A DNA stretch of 64,000 bases from Gnetum montanum (lineage: Eukaryota; Streptophyta; Gnetopsida; Gnetales; Gnetaceae): NCBI GenBank assembly GCA_015680685.1, contig MNCI01005823.1, positions 421,174 through 485,173 of the forward strand. Direction: 5' to 3'. Of this stretch, positions 48,258-58,951 are shown piece after piece. The position numbers were made by a program, and so were the translations under genes. Below the pieces are notes generated by a model. It was not told where the DNA came from. It saw nothing but the letters and a program-made list of their open reading frames with translations, and ran no database searches. How positions within the stretch are numbered: position 1 is the first letter of the stretch; every line of letters begins with the position of its first letter.

Positions 48258-50312
48258 TTATTTCAGAAGATCTTTAGTAATATCGCAATAGGGTTGTAGA
48301 TGCATGGCTTTGTAGGTGTAGAATTCTGTGATCTGATTGACAATGAGCATTGAATCACCTCGGATTGCTAGGTGTTGAACATTTAGTTCTCTAGCTGCCA
48401 ACAGTCCCTTGAGGAGCCCCTCGTATTCTACCACATTGTGCGTACAGGGAAATGCCAGGCGGTAAGCCAATGGATGAACATCCTTAGGGGAAAGTGTGAT
48501 GACGGTGGCAACACTATCGCCTCTGGTAGTCGAAGCTCCATCAAAGTGTAATGTCGCTTCGAGGCTTGTTAATATAGGGCTTAAACTATGTACATGTTTG
48601 TCCAGAAATTTAGGCTCTATCATCACCTGATCATTAACAAGGGATGTTACAAGTTGGTCGGCTATCATTTGGCCTTTTGTGAAAGATTGGCCAACATAGT
48701 GCAAGTTAAATTCTGCTGTGATGGCTTTCCATCGGGCTATCCTACTGCTCTCGTACAAATTGTTTGTGATGACCTGTAGAATGCTGTTCTTGCAAATTAT
48801 GTTAACCTGGCTACGAAAAATATAGTGTCTACATTTTTTGAGTGCAAAAACTAACGCCAAGCAGTTACGCTCTACTTCATTGTACCTCGTTTCATATGCA
48901 AATAGAGCATGACTTAGATAGTAGATAGGGATTTCCGACCCTTCGTCCCTCTTTTGATATAACAACACAACTATGGACACATCTGAACTAGCCAGGTAGA
49001 TGTAAAAGGGTTGATTCATTTGTGGAGGGAAAACTGTTGGCAAATGTAATAGCTCTTCCTTTAGGTCATCAAAAGCATGCTGGTAGTCCTCGTTCCACTC
49101 GAAGTTAATCCCCTTCTTGAGCAAATGTTGCATAGGATGTAACTTTTCTGTCAACTTTGAGATGAACCTCCTGATAAATTGTAACCTACCTTGCAACCCA
49201 CGTAGTTCTTTGAGGTTTGTAGGCGGTGCTAGGTTAACGATGGCCTTAACCTTGTTAGGGTCAACTCGTATGCCAACCTCTGACACCACAAACCCCAACA
49301 TGTGTCCATTCTTGACTCCGAACACACATTTTCTTGGGTTGAGTCGTAGGTTGTTCCTGAGACATCATTTAAGGATTAACTCTAAATCCTCTGAGTGAAC
49401 TATCGACTTCTTAGATTTAATAGGTATGTCGTCTACGTAGTCATTCAATATCTCTAAGAGATAATCACTAAAGATATATGTCATGGCATGTTGATAAGTT
49501 GCTCTAGCATTTTATAGCCAAAAAGACATCATGGTATAATAGAAAGTTCCCCAGGGGGTCATGAAAGTTGTGGTTAGTTAATGTTCTGGGTTGATACAGA
49601 TTTGATTGTATCCTGAAAAGCCATCCATGAAGGATAGTAAAGTGTGTCCAACTGTTGTATCGATAAGTTGGTCAATACTTGGTAATGGGAAATTGTCTTT
49701 AACCGTCGCCTTGTTCAGATCATGGAAGTCTATACAGATGCGTATTCCTCCCGTTTTCTTAGAGACGACAATAATGTTTGACACCCAATCTGGGTAATCA
49801 ACCACGCGGATGAAACTAGCTTGATATAGCTTAGTGATTTCACTACGCACTACCAATGTGATTTCGGGCTTAATCTTCCGTGCTTTCTATTTAACTGCTT
49901 TGATGCGTGGGTCTAACATGATGTTGTGTTGTATTAGTCGTTGGTATAAACTTGGCATGTCTTCATACGACCATGTGAATACTGCAACATTATCTTGGAG
50001 AACTCGAGATATGTCGCTTTGCATTTGTTGGTTAAGGAAAGAACTGACCTTCAGGGTTTTGCTTTCTCCTTTGTGTGTAACCACAGAGGCCTCAGTGAGG
50101 GAATCCTTGGTCACATCACCAGCCTCCAGGTCTAGGGTTCAGGCCAAATGTTCTGGCCAATCTAGGGATATTTTTGAGGCTACTATGGTTATGTCATAGG
50201 AGAAGGCATTGGTTCCTATCATTGCCAGATTAGGCTATCTAATAGTTTCCCCGTATGGGCCTGTTAGGGCTAGGGGTGCAAGCAAAGCTTCGTCCATTTG
50301 TAAAATGACCTA
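48258..50312 (-). pseudogene. Element D reverse transcriptase, RNase H and second RNase H
   Basis: A leader segment (49887-50312) precedes the RT fingers at 49578-49856 (WVSNIIVVSKKTGGIRICID, then LNKATVKDNFPLP and FMDGFSGYNQI). The catalytic box reads YVDD near 49425-49440. From 49325 a single 355-codon frame covers the RT thumb and connection, RNase H (FYIYLASSDVSI, YETRYNEVERNCLALVFA), and then a second RNase H-like domain: LHFDGASTTRGDSVA, AFPCTHNVVEYEGLLKGL, IRGDSMLIVNQI. This doubled RNase H is the hallmark of the Tat lineage. An acceptor-like GGTTTTGTAG at about 50310 opens the segment. Stops near 49365, 49570 and 49885 break the frame. Confidence 0.9.
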
Positions 50313-50874
50313 CAAAACCACCAATAAAGGAAGTAGTTACATTGTTTTCCTTTGTTGACATGGTGAAATGATACAAGGCTTTAGAGGTACATGTCTAAAA
50401 TGTTGTTAGTTTAAGGTCTTAGCAGACCATTACAATATACAGAATTTGTAAGAAAACAATAAGCAAGGTTTCCTAGGTGCTGGCTTAAAGCTCTCACATA
50501 CTATAGCTAAAAGTATAACGTGGTGTTTCTAGCATGGCAAAATAGCTAATTTAGAATTTTTTATAGATTGTAGTTAATGCAACCGGATTATGAGATGATA
50601 AGCTATGCGTTAATTTAGGGTCTTTTCGGACCGCAATCAATGCAATATCTACAAGATTAATGGTGCGATCTTTACGTTTCATGTCTAACTAACATGCCTA
50701 CATTTTGGGAATTTTCCACGCTGATCTGACATGAAAACAACAAGTTTTCACCATCACGCTTATAAGTATTGGGTTCATCCTCAAGGTAAACTGTAAACGT
50801 AGCGAAGCTGAGTTAGGGTAAAGCAGAAGGAAAGCATAAGTTGACAATTTTGTAGAGGTTATTCAGGCGTAACA
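50313..50874. other. Element D sequence upstream of the antisense gene
   Basis: Carries two isolated minisatellite-like units (AGTTTAAGGTCTTAGCAGACC near 50408 and TAATTTAGGGTCTTTTCGGACC near 50612). A plus-strand TATA-like CTTATAAGTA near 50759 lies about 115 bp ahead of the antisense ATG. No minus-strand coding is visible. Confidence 0.5.
50755..50770 (+). promoter_or_regulatory. Candidate TATA box of the antisense gene
   Basis: CTTATAAGTATTGGG is the only TATA-like string close upstream of the plus-strand start at 50875. Weak evidence on its own. Confidence 0.3.
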
Positions 50875-51117
50875 ATGGCACCGAAGACTGAACGCAAACA
50901 CGCCAAGTTGGCTAGGATCGATGAAGTACAGGAGAGTTTGGGGTAGATTTTGAAAGCGTTAGTCAAAACTCAGGAAGTTACTCCACTCACCCAGTAAGTC
51001 ATTCCTCACCTTCCTTGTGTGCTACATGCATTGGGTTATTTTTGTTGTCATTGTGCTAAAATTTATTTTTGTTTCAAAAATGCATACTACGTTGGGTGTT
51101 GATACCTACCTCTGGTA

Positions 51118-51401
51118 GTTACGCTATGGAAGTTTGTAACATTACCCTTATCGCTGCTGTCAGAGATAGACCTTACACCGTCATAAGGGTTTGGGTAGTC
51201 GTGAGTAATGTTGTATAAACACAATGCGTAACTGGTCAAGAGTTTAGGTGTTGTGCCCTTGCATAGTGCAATTGGGGTCCCATTTTCTTGCCCGTAATGG
51301 TTGCGTGTTACGCTAGGGTAATATGTCATATTACCTTTATCACCGTTGTCATAGACAAACCTTGCACCATTGCAAGGGTTTGGGCGGCTTTGGTAGTGCA
51401 T
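51118..51401 (+). repeat. Duplicated segment in the first intron of the antisense gene
   Basis: GTTACGCTATGG...CATTACC at 51118 and GTTACGCTAGGG...TATTACC at 51307 start two related copies of about 95 bp, 189 bp apart. Both go on to ATCRCYGYTGTCA, CCTT(A/G)CACC and AAGGGTTTGGG. Confidence 0.7.
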
Positions 51402-54400
51402 CTCTAGCATAACATGTGATTTTTTGGGAGTCAAGGTAGCGAGAACCTCAGTGTTGTGTAACAGATTCTCGTGAGTTTTTTCGATTTGTTTTGGCATTGT
51501 TAACATGTCTAAACTATTTTTTAATGGTAATGTGTTTTATTGTAAAGGGTCAGGCTAAGGCCCGTCCTGATCGTTTTGGACATTGTGGGTGTTCTATGCT
51601 GTCTAAATGTCCTCGTGGCCAATGTTCCTCCTCCCCATGCTCGTGTAGGGGAAGAGGCGGTCTGGTTCCAAATGGGTGTATGGGAGTTCTTGCAATTTTT
51701 GTGGCATAACTTTAGCGTAATTTTTTGGTCACATTTGTCGGCCGAGACGGTCAGTGCGATCCTAGAAACACTGCTAGACGGATCGTCGCAGAGCATTTTA
51801 ACATTCCTGGTGGACGACTCAATCGAGGCCATATGGGGAAGAGATCGTGAACAACGCATCAAGGGTTTGAAGTGCTTATCCTAGATCTAGGAGATGCCTA
51901 GGTTTAATTGTTATCATGCCTACAACACGCTGTTTGTAGCTCATCATCTCACCACCTATTTTTAGAACCAACCTGGCACTGTGTATTATGCCGGCGGGTA
52001 AGTGTTGTCAAGGTGCTATGGTTTGTTAACTGCTATTTCGTGTTATCTATAAACAGTTTCTGTATTTTATGGCATAGGTTCTTTATCGATGCAGGAGGTC
52101 TCTAGGGTGACACAGACGTGTTGTCCATGGCCAAAATGACCATAAAGGAATTGACCTCCATCAGTAACGTGCGTGCTGGTGTCCTAGGATAACTAGGATT
52201 TGAAATCCAACACTACCCTATCCAGTATGCCAAATTCTTTGTCAAGTGTAAAGACTCTGGATGGTTGGATAGGGAGTGGACTTTGGACCGTCCCATCACC
52301 GCTGAAGACGTGCAAGTGAAGCTTCCACTATTCCCTTTACCTTTTGGACGTGGTAAGTTATGTTACGCTGATCAATTATGTGGTTCTACGAAATGAAAAT
52401 AGTGTATAAGATTTTATTGTTTTGTTATTTTGTCTAACCTATTGTTTTATGTTTATAGTTAAAGAATCGCGAGAGGTCATGGTGATAGCCTCTGGGCATG
52501 GCGCAGCCACCATATTCTTCCTTTATGGTGACATAAATAATGCACAATGTTGGCTTTGCCATGGAGCAGCCCTAGCTGCCATAACCAATAACCTCCGAGA
52601 AGCCGGACTAATGGAGCTATTTCTAGCTGTAACCCCTAATGTCCCTGTGGCTAAAATGTTGGCCCTAGTTGACTCCTTCAGCGAACATGCCAAGCATTTT
52701 CACACGCGCGTACGTAATGTGTGCGTGAGTTTTAATATTGATGCTCAATTGTTTGCTGACTTTTTTGGCGTTCCTCCTGATGGCCTCCTAGTGGGAGAGA
52801 AGTCCAAAAAGAGTTCTAAACATCAAAAGGACATAGAGGAGTGGCTAGGGGTTAAAAAAGAGCCAAAAGGCATCTACGTTGAAAAGATCAAGCTAAAGGT
52901 GGCTAGCATCATTTATCCCCTCTTCCGTGCTCGTGCTTTTCCCAAGCTACTCTCCCAAGGAAAAAAATCCTTAGAATAGAGAAAGCTTGGATCATGCGGG
53001 AGGTTATGAAAGAGGGGACACGATATAACTGGGCCAAACACCTTGCTAAGGGCTTGCAGGCTGAAATGATCAAGCTTTGCAAGAAGCTTAAGTCTTGTTT
53101 CAATGTGCATTTTTCCTTCTTCATACCTTGCTTGTGATGCTTTGCCAAATTCCTGGTGGTTCACAAGGATGGGGTCTGGGTTCAACAAGATCGCAACCAG
53201 ATCTCCAAGCCATGGATTTTCTAGGTTTTTCGCACGATCTGATCCCAAGATCCTCCTGAAGGTATCGGGGAGAAGTTTGCAATGACGACTAAGGATCAGG
53301 TGGTGCCTCTTGTTTGGGGCCAAGACAATGTGGGTGGGGTGCCCCCTTCTTACACTGGCAGTGCATCGAGGGGGAAGCACCTGGCAGCAGAAATAGTAGC
53401 TTCATCGGTTCAATGGAAAAAGCGTCATTCGGCCGTGGAGTCTCCTGGCCTGATTGGTGAAGAGGGGAGGAAATTGTGCATTAAGTTTCACAGGAGCCAT
53501 CCCCTGGCTGGTAGGTAGAGGAATCCGTGATTAGTTGACGTACATTACGCTACATATAGACATCGTTGCATCATGTAGTGCTCATGAAAAATGAGTAAAG
53601 TTTTGTTAACTGTAATGTGTTCTACAGGAAAAGGGAAAGATGTAGAGGGACTGACCCTTGAAACAGGGGCCATAGTCTTGCGGCGTGGGGAGGGGACCCC
53701 ATTTTTGGAAAAGGAGGCCCCTGTTAACAATGTAGGCAGAACGCAAGCTCCTATGCCTGAAGGAAAAATGAACGTAGAAGATGTCGCAACCCTTTTAGAT
53801 GGGCTGGAAAGGGAGGAGTGGTTTGTCACTCGTGAGTTTGACTACTTGCTTGACCTTTCCTCGATGGGCAATCCTCCCATTGTTACCCTTGAGGGTTTGT
53901 TGGATAGGAGCCTTGCATTATTGTAGCATCTCAAATTTTTCCTTTGTCTACTGTGTTATGTTTAACTTATTTTATTTGCGTAGTAGGCACTTCTGATAAT
54001 AGTGGTATACCTTCATCAACAGCCCCTAATCAATGCTAGGCTGAGGCCCTTGAAAAATTTGCTTTCATGGAGGGAATTATTAATGACATGATCGATCGCT
54101 TGGAATGAATTGATCCTAAGATCGATACATCACTGTTGTTATGCAGGAATTGTTGAAACCATTACATTATGTCATCTTGTTGTGGCTAATTATCATCTTC
54201 ATGTTATAGCATCTCATCTCAAGTGGGATTCCAAAGAGCCTGTTCACATAGATGCTGCCCTCGAACCCTCACCAGAGGTGACTGAAGTGCCACGCTGTGT
54301 TTATGATGAGATGCATAAATGTGCATTGAGTTCGGCTCGTTCTTTATGGGAGAGTCAGAACGTCAATGAAGACCTCTGGAAGAGGTTGTAGAAAACAGAA

Positions 54401-55108
54401 AAAGAGAAGGCCGCCCTAGCTACCAGGGTGGGGGACCTCGAGTCTAGGAATGAATTTCTGCCATCTTGGGATACCAATGAAGGGAATTTGCTGACAGCTA
54501 TGATTGACTATGCCTACTATTGGACAGTCGTTAGGAACAACGTCCAAGCCATTCGTGAGCTCATTCAACAACAAATGCAAATGGATCTCCTATCCCAGAA
54601 GAACCAAGGCTAGAAGGACTTTAGCATGATGGTCTAGGAATGGGGGTAGGCATAGAAAAATCATAAGCACATGTATAAGAAGGAATGTGTTGCCTACTGC
54701 CAATATTACAAAGATTCTGCAATTGAAGCACAATTCCTCCAGCTATTCCTTAATGTCATCGATGCTTCTGGAGCATATGAAAAGTTTCAGAAACAAGTGA
54801 TAGTTAGTGCCTCCCCTGAGAGAGAGATGACCCTCCCTGGTGGGGAGACCACTATCCCTTCTTTTTTCCCTGAGCCACCTCGATGGACCCCTATGAAAAA
54901 GGAGAAGGTCAAGGCTAGAACTGATCTAGGAGATGGCATTTGGGTAGAGCTCATTGAGGATGAAATTATGCGATGTCTGTCAGTCAGCCTGGAACAAATT
55001 CCTTTCGCAGCCGACGTAGGACCATCATAGGTAAGCGGTGCGACTGTTGCATTTTCTTATGCATAATTCTTATTGAGATGCTAAAGTTTGTTTCATGTCA
55101 AATTGTAG

Positions 55109-55300
55109 GATCGGCATGAAGAGGATCCCTATGAGGAGGAGCTTCATAGAGAGGATCACCCCCATGAAAAGAATCCTCATGAGGAGGAGCCTCACAGAGA
55201 GGATTACCCCCATGAAGAGAATCTGCCTGAAGAAGATCCTTATGAGGCAGATGTGGAGTTGGATGAAGAAAATGAAGGTGGTGATGAAGGGGATGTGTAG
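55109..55300 (+). repeat. Acidic tandem repeat in the last antisense exon
   Basis: The DNA repeats the phrase GAGGAGSMKCAYAGAGAGGAT at 55133 and 55181, with further CCCCATGAARAGAAT units. The protein is a run of HEE/HRED-type units (EEELHREDHPHEKN, EEEPHREDYPHEEN), ending EGGDEGDV and stop. Confidence 0.75.
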
Positions 55301-55342
55301 CGTAGTAGTATTGGTTAAGGATTTTTTATTGTAATGAAAGGG

Positions 55343-55348
55343 AATAAA
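55343..55348 (+). terminator. Poly(A) signal of the antisense gene
   Basis: AATAAA lies 43 bases after the stop codon of the last plus-strand exon, in a T-rich downstream context typical of plant 3' ends. Confidence 0.5.
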
Positions 55349-55464
55349 GGATAATGTTTTCTTTTTTTGTTGTTTTTTAAGTATGTTAATGGTGTTTGTA
55401 AAAGAAAGGTTTTTTTTTTTAATTTTGATGTTTATGAAGAAAAATGTGTTGTCAGAAAGGTTAC

Positions 55465-55660
55465 ATGTTTTAGGCCACTGTCGGCCTGTGATAGTTTAAG
55501 GCCATTTTGGGCCAGGCCATCACACATAAAAAGAATAAGCGGAATTGCTAGTTTGAGGCCATAGTGGGTTGTAACTAGTTTAAGGCCATTTTGGGCCATG
55601 GAGAGTTTAAGGCCATTTCGGGTTGGGGATAGTTTAAGGTCATTTTGGGCCGCGGATATC
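55465..55660. repeat. Element D minisatellite, about 6 units of 27 bp
   Basis: Units of the form AGTTTAAGGCCATTTTGGGC recur at about 27-bp spacing (one unit carries an insert of about 30 bp). GGCC...GGCC within each unit can pair. The array lies between the antisense gene and protease. Confidence 0.85.
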
Positions 55661-55877
55661 ATGAAGAAGAATAAATATACATGTTGTAACGCGACATGGT
55701 GTAAAGAGTGTAACAGTTTACAATGTGGACCGATGTAACATGCTACGCTAGCGTATTTGTTTATTAGCTCCGCAGCTGCTTCTTGATCATTTTTAGGTTT
55801 GGTGACGTGTATGGACGAGGAGGTTTATTACTTCACTCCTCTACGCTATCATCCTCTCCCTGGAAGGGTAGTTCAGC
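55661..55877. other. Element D sequence between minisatellite and protease
   Basis: Contains GCTACGCTAGCGTA near 55743, the same 6-mer as in the LTR. No strong minus-strand splice donor could be found here, although one would be expected if the 5.5-kb insert is removed as an intron. Confidence 0.4.
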
Positions 55878-56585
55878 CTAAGTCAAGCTTTCATTGGTTG
55901 TCATGTTGGCTTGTTCAATTGTTGGGACAGGGATTTGATCTTCGGGGATTTCAATCTCTAAACCTTGTTCCATTTCCACGTTGTTGACAGCTTGAGGAGT
56001 CATCTGATCACCATGGATGATCACTTCCCTTCCTGCATAGGGAAAGTGGATCTCTTGATGAATGGGTGATGAGACGGACCTTAGCTGAGCCAACCAAGAC
56101 CTCCCTAAGATTAGGTTGAAGCTAGACATCTCCTTGATAACGATGAACACTGCATTTGTAGGGAATTGATCCCCTGCTACAAAGTTGACCTGCACAATTC
56201 CTTTAACCTGCACTCGTTCCCCGTTAAATGACTTCAAACATGATGTTGTCGTGGGATTGATCTGGTTGATCAAACCTAGTTTGTCCACTATGGAAAATGG
56301 AATGACATTGGCAGTGGTCCCGTCATCTACGTGTACTCTCTGGATCCTATATTGGCCGACTCGGATAGTGATGAACATGGGGGCTGTTGTCACCTGACCC
56401 TTTTCTAGGTCATCCTTAATGGACTCATCATGGAATGTCATTTTAAAAGGCTGTGGTTGTTCAACAGTGAGGGGAAGCATGATCGAATGGATTGCTTCTT
56501 CATCTGCTGGCAAGCTTTCATCCATGGGTATGGATGCTAGCATGCAAACCATGGCTTCACGATGCTTTTGGGATGTTATCAGCAA
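55878..56585 (-). pseudogene. Element D aspartic protease region
   Basis: A 235-codon minus-strand frame. It contains VHVDDGTTANVIPFSIVDKL, the retropepsin active-site region (D-D-G-T where many families have D-S/T-G), and NLILGRSWLAQL, the conserved ILGRxWL element near the domain end. A flap-like part lies between. The tail is acidic and ends ESLT, stop. The protease would cut the Gag-Pol polyprotein. This frame is intact, but it is separated from gag by stops (56586-57130) and from reverse transcriptase by the antisense-gene insert. Confidence 0.85.
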
Positions 56586-57130
56586 GTCATACAGGCTCAG
56601 CGTTGTATTTTTTTATTTGACAGCCTGCTTAACTTGCGTAAAAGCATTGAGGAGATTATGCCCACGGTCTGGTTGTTTGTTGCCCTTCTCTTCTTCCATC
56701 TATCCTAGGAGACGGATCTCTCAGGGAGGAACAGTTTTTGGTTGAGGTCTGTGTTTTCTTGGGCAAGGAGAAGATGGCCTCATCTGCATACGTCGTCCTT
56801 TTCAAGGGGAGACGAAGTTAAGGGTGCCGAGGCCAGAGGGGTAGGCTTAGGGAGCCCAAGCTTCACGTGATCCTTGGCTATTTTATTTGTCATACGTCCT
56901 TCTCCTCTTGTTGTGGGTTGAGGTTAGGGCGTTGACTTAGATGTTTTCCCCTTTGTAGTAGGAGCAACTAACAGCTTTGACACCCTGATGACAAAGGGTG
57001 CCTTAGGTGTGGGCACGGGCTGGGTTATGACTTTAACGACACTCGGCTACGGAACAAAAATTTGAGGCAGAACTTGGAGGACAAAAGGTTGTTGTTGCAC
57101 TATGCCCCTTAATGTCGACGATTTTGTCGT
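56586..57130 (-). other. Degenerate linker between Gag and protease of element D
   Basis: On the minus strand short open parts are divided by stops. The sequence is Lys/Pro-rich and not alignable by eye to a domain. Confidence 0.5.
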
Positions 57131-58768
57131 CTAAGATGGGCAAGGAGGCACGCACAACACAAAGGATTGCTTCGGCTGTGTTGGGCCATTGCCATCCATA
57201 CCCACCACATTGATAGTGTACCCTGCGTTATTTGCATTTAATAGGTCTTGGTACACGTGCATAAAATGGTTTTCTGGGTGAACTAGTCTACTGCTATTAA
57301 GGATCAGCTTACCTTGGTCGATCATGTGTTGAATGTCATCTTTCAAAGCCCAGTAGTAGTCTGTGTCATGTCCACATAGCTAGTGGTAGTTGCAGAAACG
57401 ATCTAGTCTGAAGTTTTTGGGAATCGGTGGTTCATTTGGCAAGGCCAAGGAGGGATTCTTGAGCAGCTCACAATGTCGTCTGTGGCATTTTAGACCCTCC
57501 TCGGACACCTTATTGTGTTGAATTTGACCAATTCCTAGCAGTTGCTTCAGAAGTTCTAAAGGCTTTACAAGTAGAGACGTATATTTTGAGCAATCTTTAT
57601 GTTCAAAATTAGGCTTCGGTTGAGGCGATGTCTCAGGAGCTGATGCTGTTTGCTGATCAGTATTGTTTGAGCTAGTCGTAGCCTCAACAAGAGCCATAGC
57701 CGTCCTTTTGTTATTATTTTTCCTTTTGGCCTCTTCGGCCACGGTTGCTATTGTTGTTGTTATAGCCTTGCCCTTTTCTTTGCTTTGGTTGTGGGCATTT
57801 TTATAGACCACATATGTCGGGTCTTTGCTAGCCTCTTTCACGTCTTGGATGCTCTTAGTCTTAGCGAAGGCTTGGCTGAGGGAGCAGGGAATAAGGTAAT
57901 ACAGTTTAGACTTTATGAAGTCATTGACTGCCCCCTTGAAGATCGTCAACAGATGGGCCTCTGCGATGGGTTCATGGATTTCATTCAAAGTGGCACTCCA
58001 CTGTTGTATAACCTTTTGGACTAGCTTGAGCGGATCTTGCTTAACTCCCATTAGCTGGTCTAGCATGACCTCTGGTTTCAGGTTGTATTTGAAACGAGTT
58101 ACGAATTGAGTTAGCAGCTCTTCCAAGGTCGAGATGGAAGAGTGTGGAAGTGCACGATACCAGTCTAAAGCTTTACTCGTTAGAGACATAGCAAAGACAC
58201 GGATGATGGTATGTGGCCATTTTTGCAATAACAATGACTTTGACCTAAAAGTAACTAGATGAGCGTTGGGATTGCCTTCCCCATTGTATTTCATAAAATG
58301 GAGAAGTGGCATCCGAGGAGGTAGCAACAAGACGAGTACTGTCGGACTGATAGGGTCGTCATGGTAGAAATCCATGACCTATATTGTGTTAGAACTGGCA
58401 GCCTTGAGGCGTTTAACCTCCTTGGTAAGGGTTTGAATAAGCTGGAAGGCTTGATCTAGACCCAAGGACGAAGAGGTTGGTAGTGGAATAGCAGGGGGAG
58501 CCACGATTGATGGCTTGATAGGGGCAGCAGCATGGCCTGTGAGTGATGCGATTGAAATTATCCTTGCAAGCGGTACCACCTATGTCATCCACCATCCAGT
58601 AAATGGTGCGGATGGGGCAATGACGATCAATTGTGCCATAGGGTATGCTATTTGTGTAGCCGGGGGCACAGACAATGACCTTGTAGTTGGATTTACTACT
58701 TGCGAGGCTTGATGTTGATGATGAGTGAGATGGGACATCTGCGTTGGCTGTGCTACCAGGGGTGACAT
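57131..58768 (-). pseudogene. Element D gag
   Basis: One minus-strand frame broken by in-frame stops (near 58580, 58379, 57377). An N-terminal Pro/Ser/Thr-rich part ends in a short coiled segment (DQAFQLIQTLTKEVKRLKAA). The Gag core in 57380-58375 has HFMKYNGEGNPNAHLVTF, then SKALDWYRALPHSSISTLEE and LLTQFVTRF. After it, CNYH...CGHDTDYYWALKDD is the modified zinc-knuckle motif typical of Tat Gags (57290-57400). The protein forms the particle that packages element RNA. Confidence 0.85.
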
Positions 58769-58951
58769 ACTTGGAGCCCATCATAAGGTAGTGGCGGATC
58801 TTGTCGTTGATTATGGTGGTGTAGGAGCGAAAGCTGGGATGAATGCAGGAGCTATGTGTAATTGCGAGGTGGGTACTGCGTGCACATATGGTAATGTAGG
58901 CGTAGGCATGCAATGCAATGGGTTCGCTAATTATAGCTATGGAGGAATGGT

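Larger units (their letters stand above)
50875..55300 (+). pseudogene. Antisense intron-containing gene inside element D
   Basis: Open stretches on the plus strand are framed by splice-like sites. Likely exons: 50875-50993 (MAPKTERKHAKL..., donor GTAAGTC); 51548-51997 (includes VWEFLQFLWHNFSVIFW, donor GTAAGTG); 52078-52352 (donor GTAAGTT); 52459-53513 (includes GHGAATIFFLYGDI and VRNVCVSFNIDAQLFADFFG); 53628-53926; 53987 on; 54210-55030 (coiled-coil-like, donor GTAAGCG); 55109-55300 (acidic tail). Together about 1000 codons. A frameshift near 52965 and several stops show it is no longer functional. The family is not recognised; the V.VSF....F...FGVP stretch recalls the extra-ORF domain of plant retrotransposons. 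It lies opposite to gag-pol, between protease and reverse transcriptase. Confidence 0.6.

Noticed and set aside
47022-50199. Plus-strand ORFs opposite pol of element D (for example 49834-50199)
   Set aside because: They shadow the clearly recognisable minus-strand RT and integrase frames.
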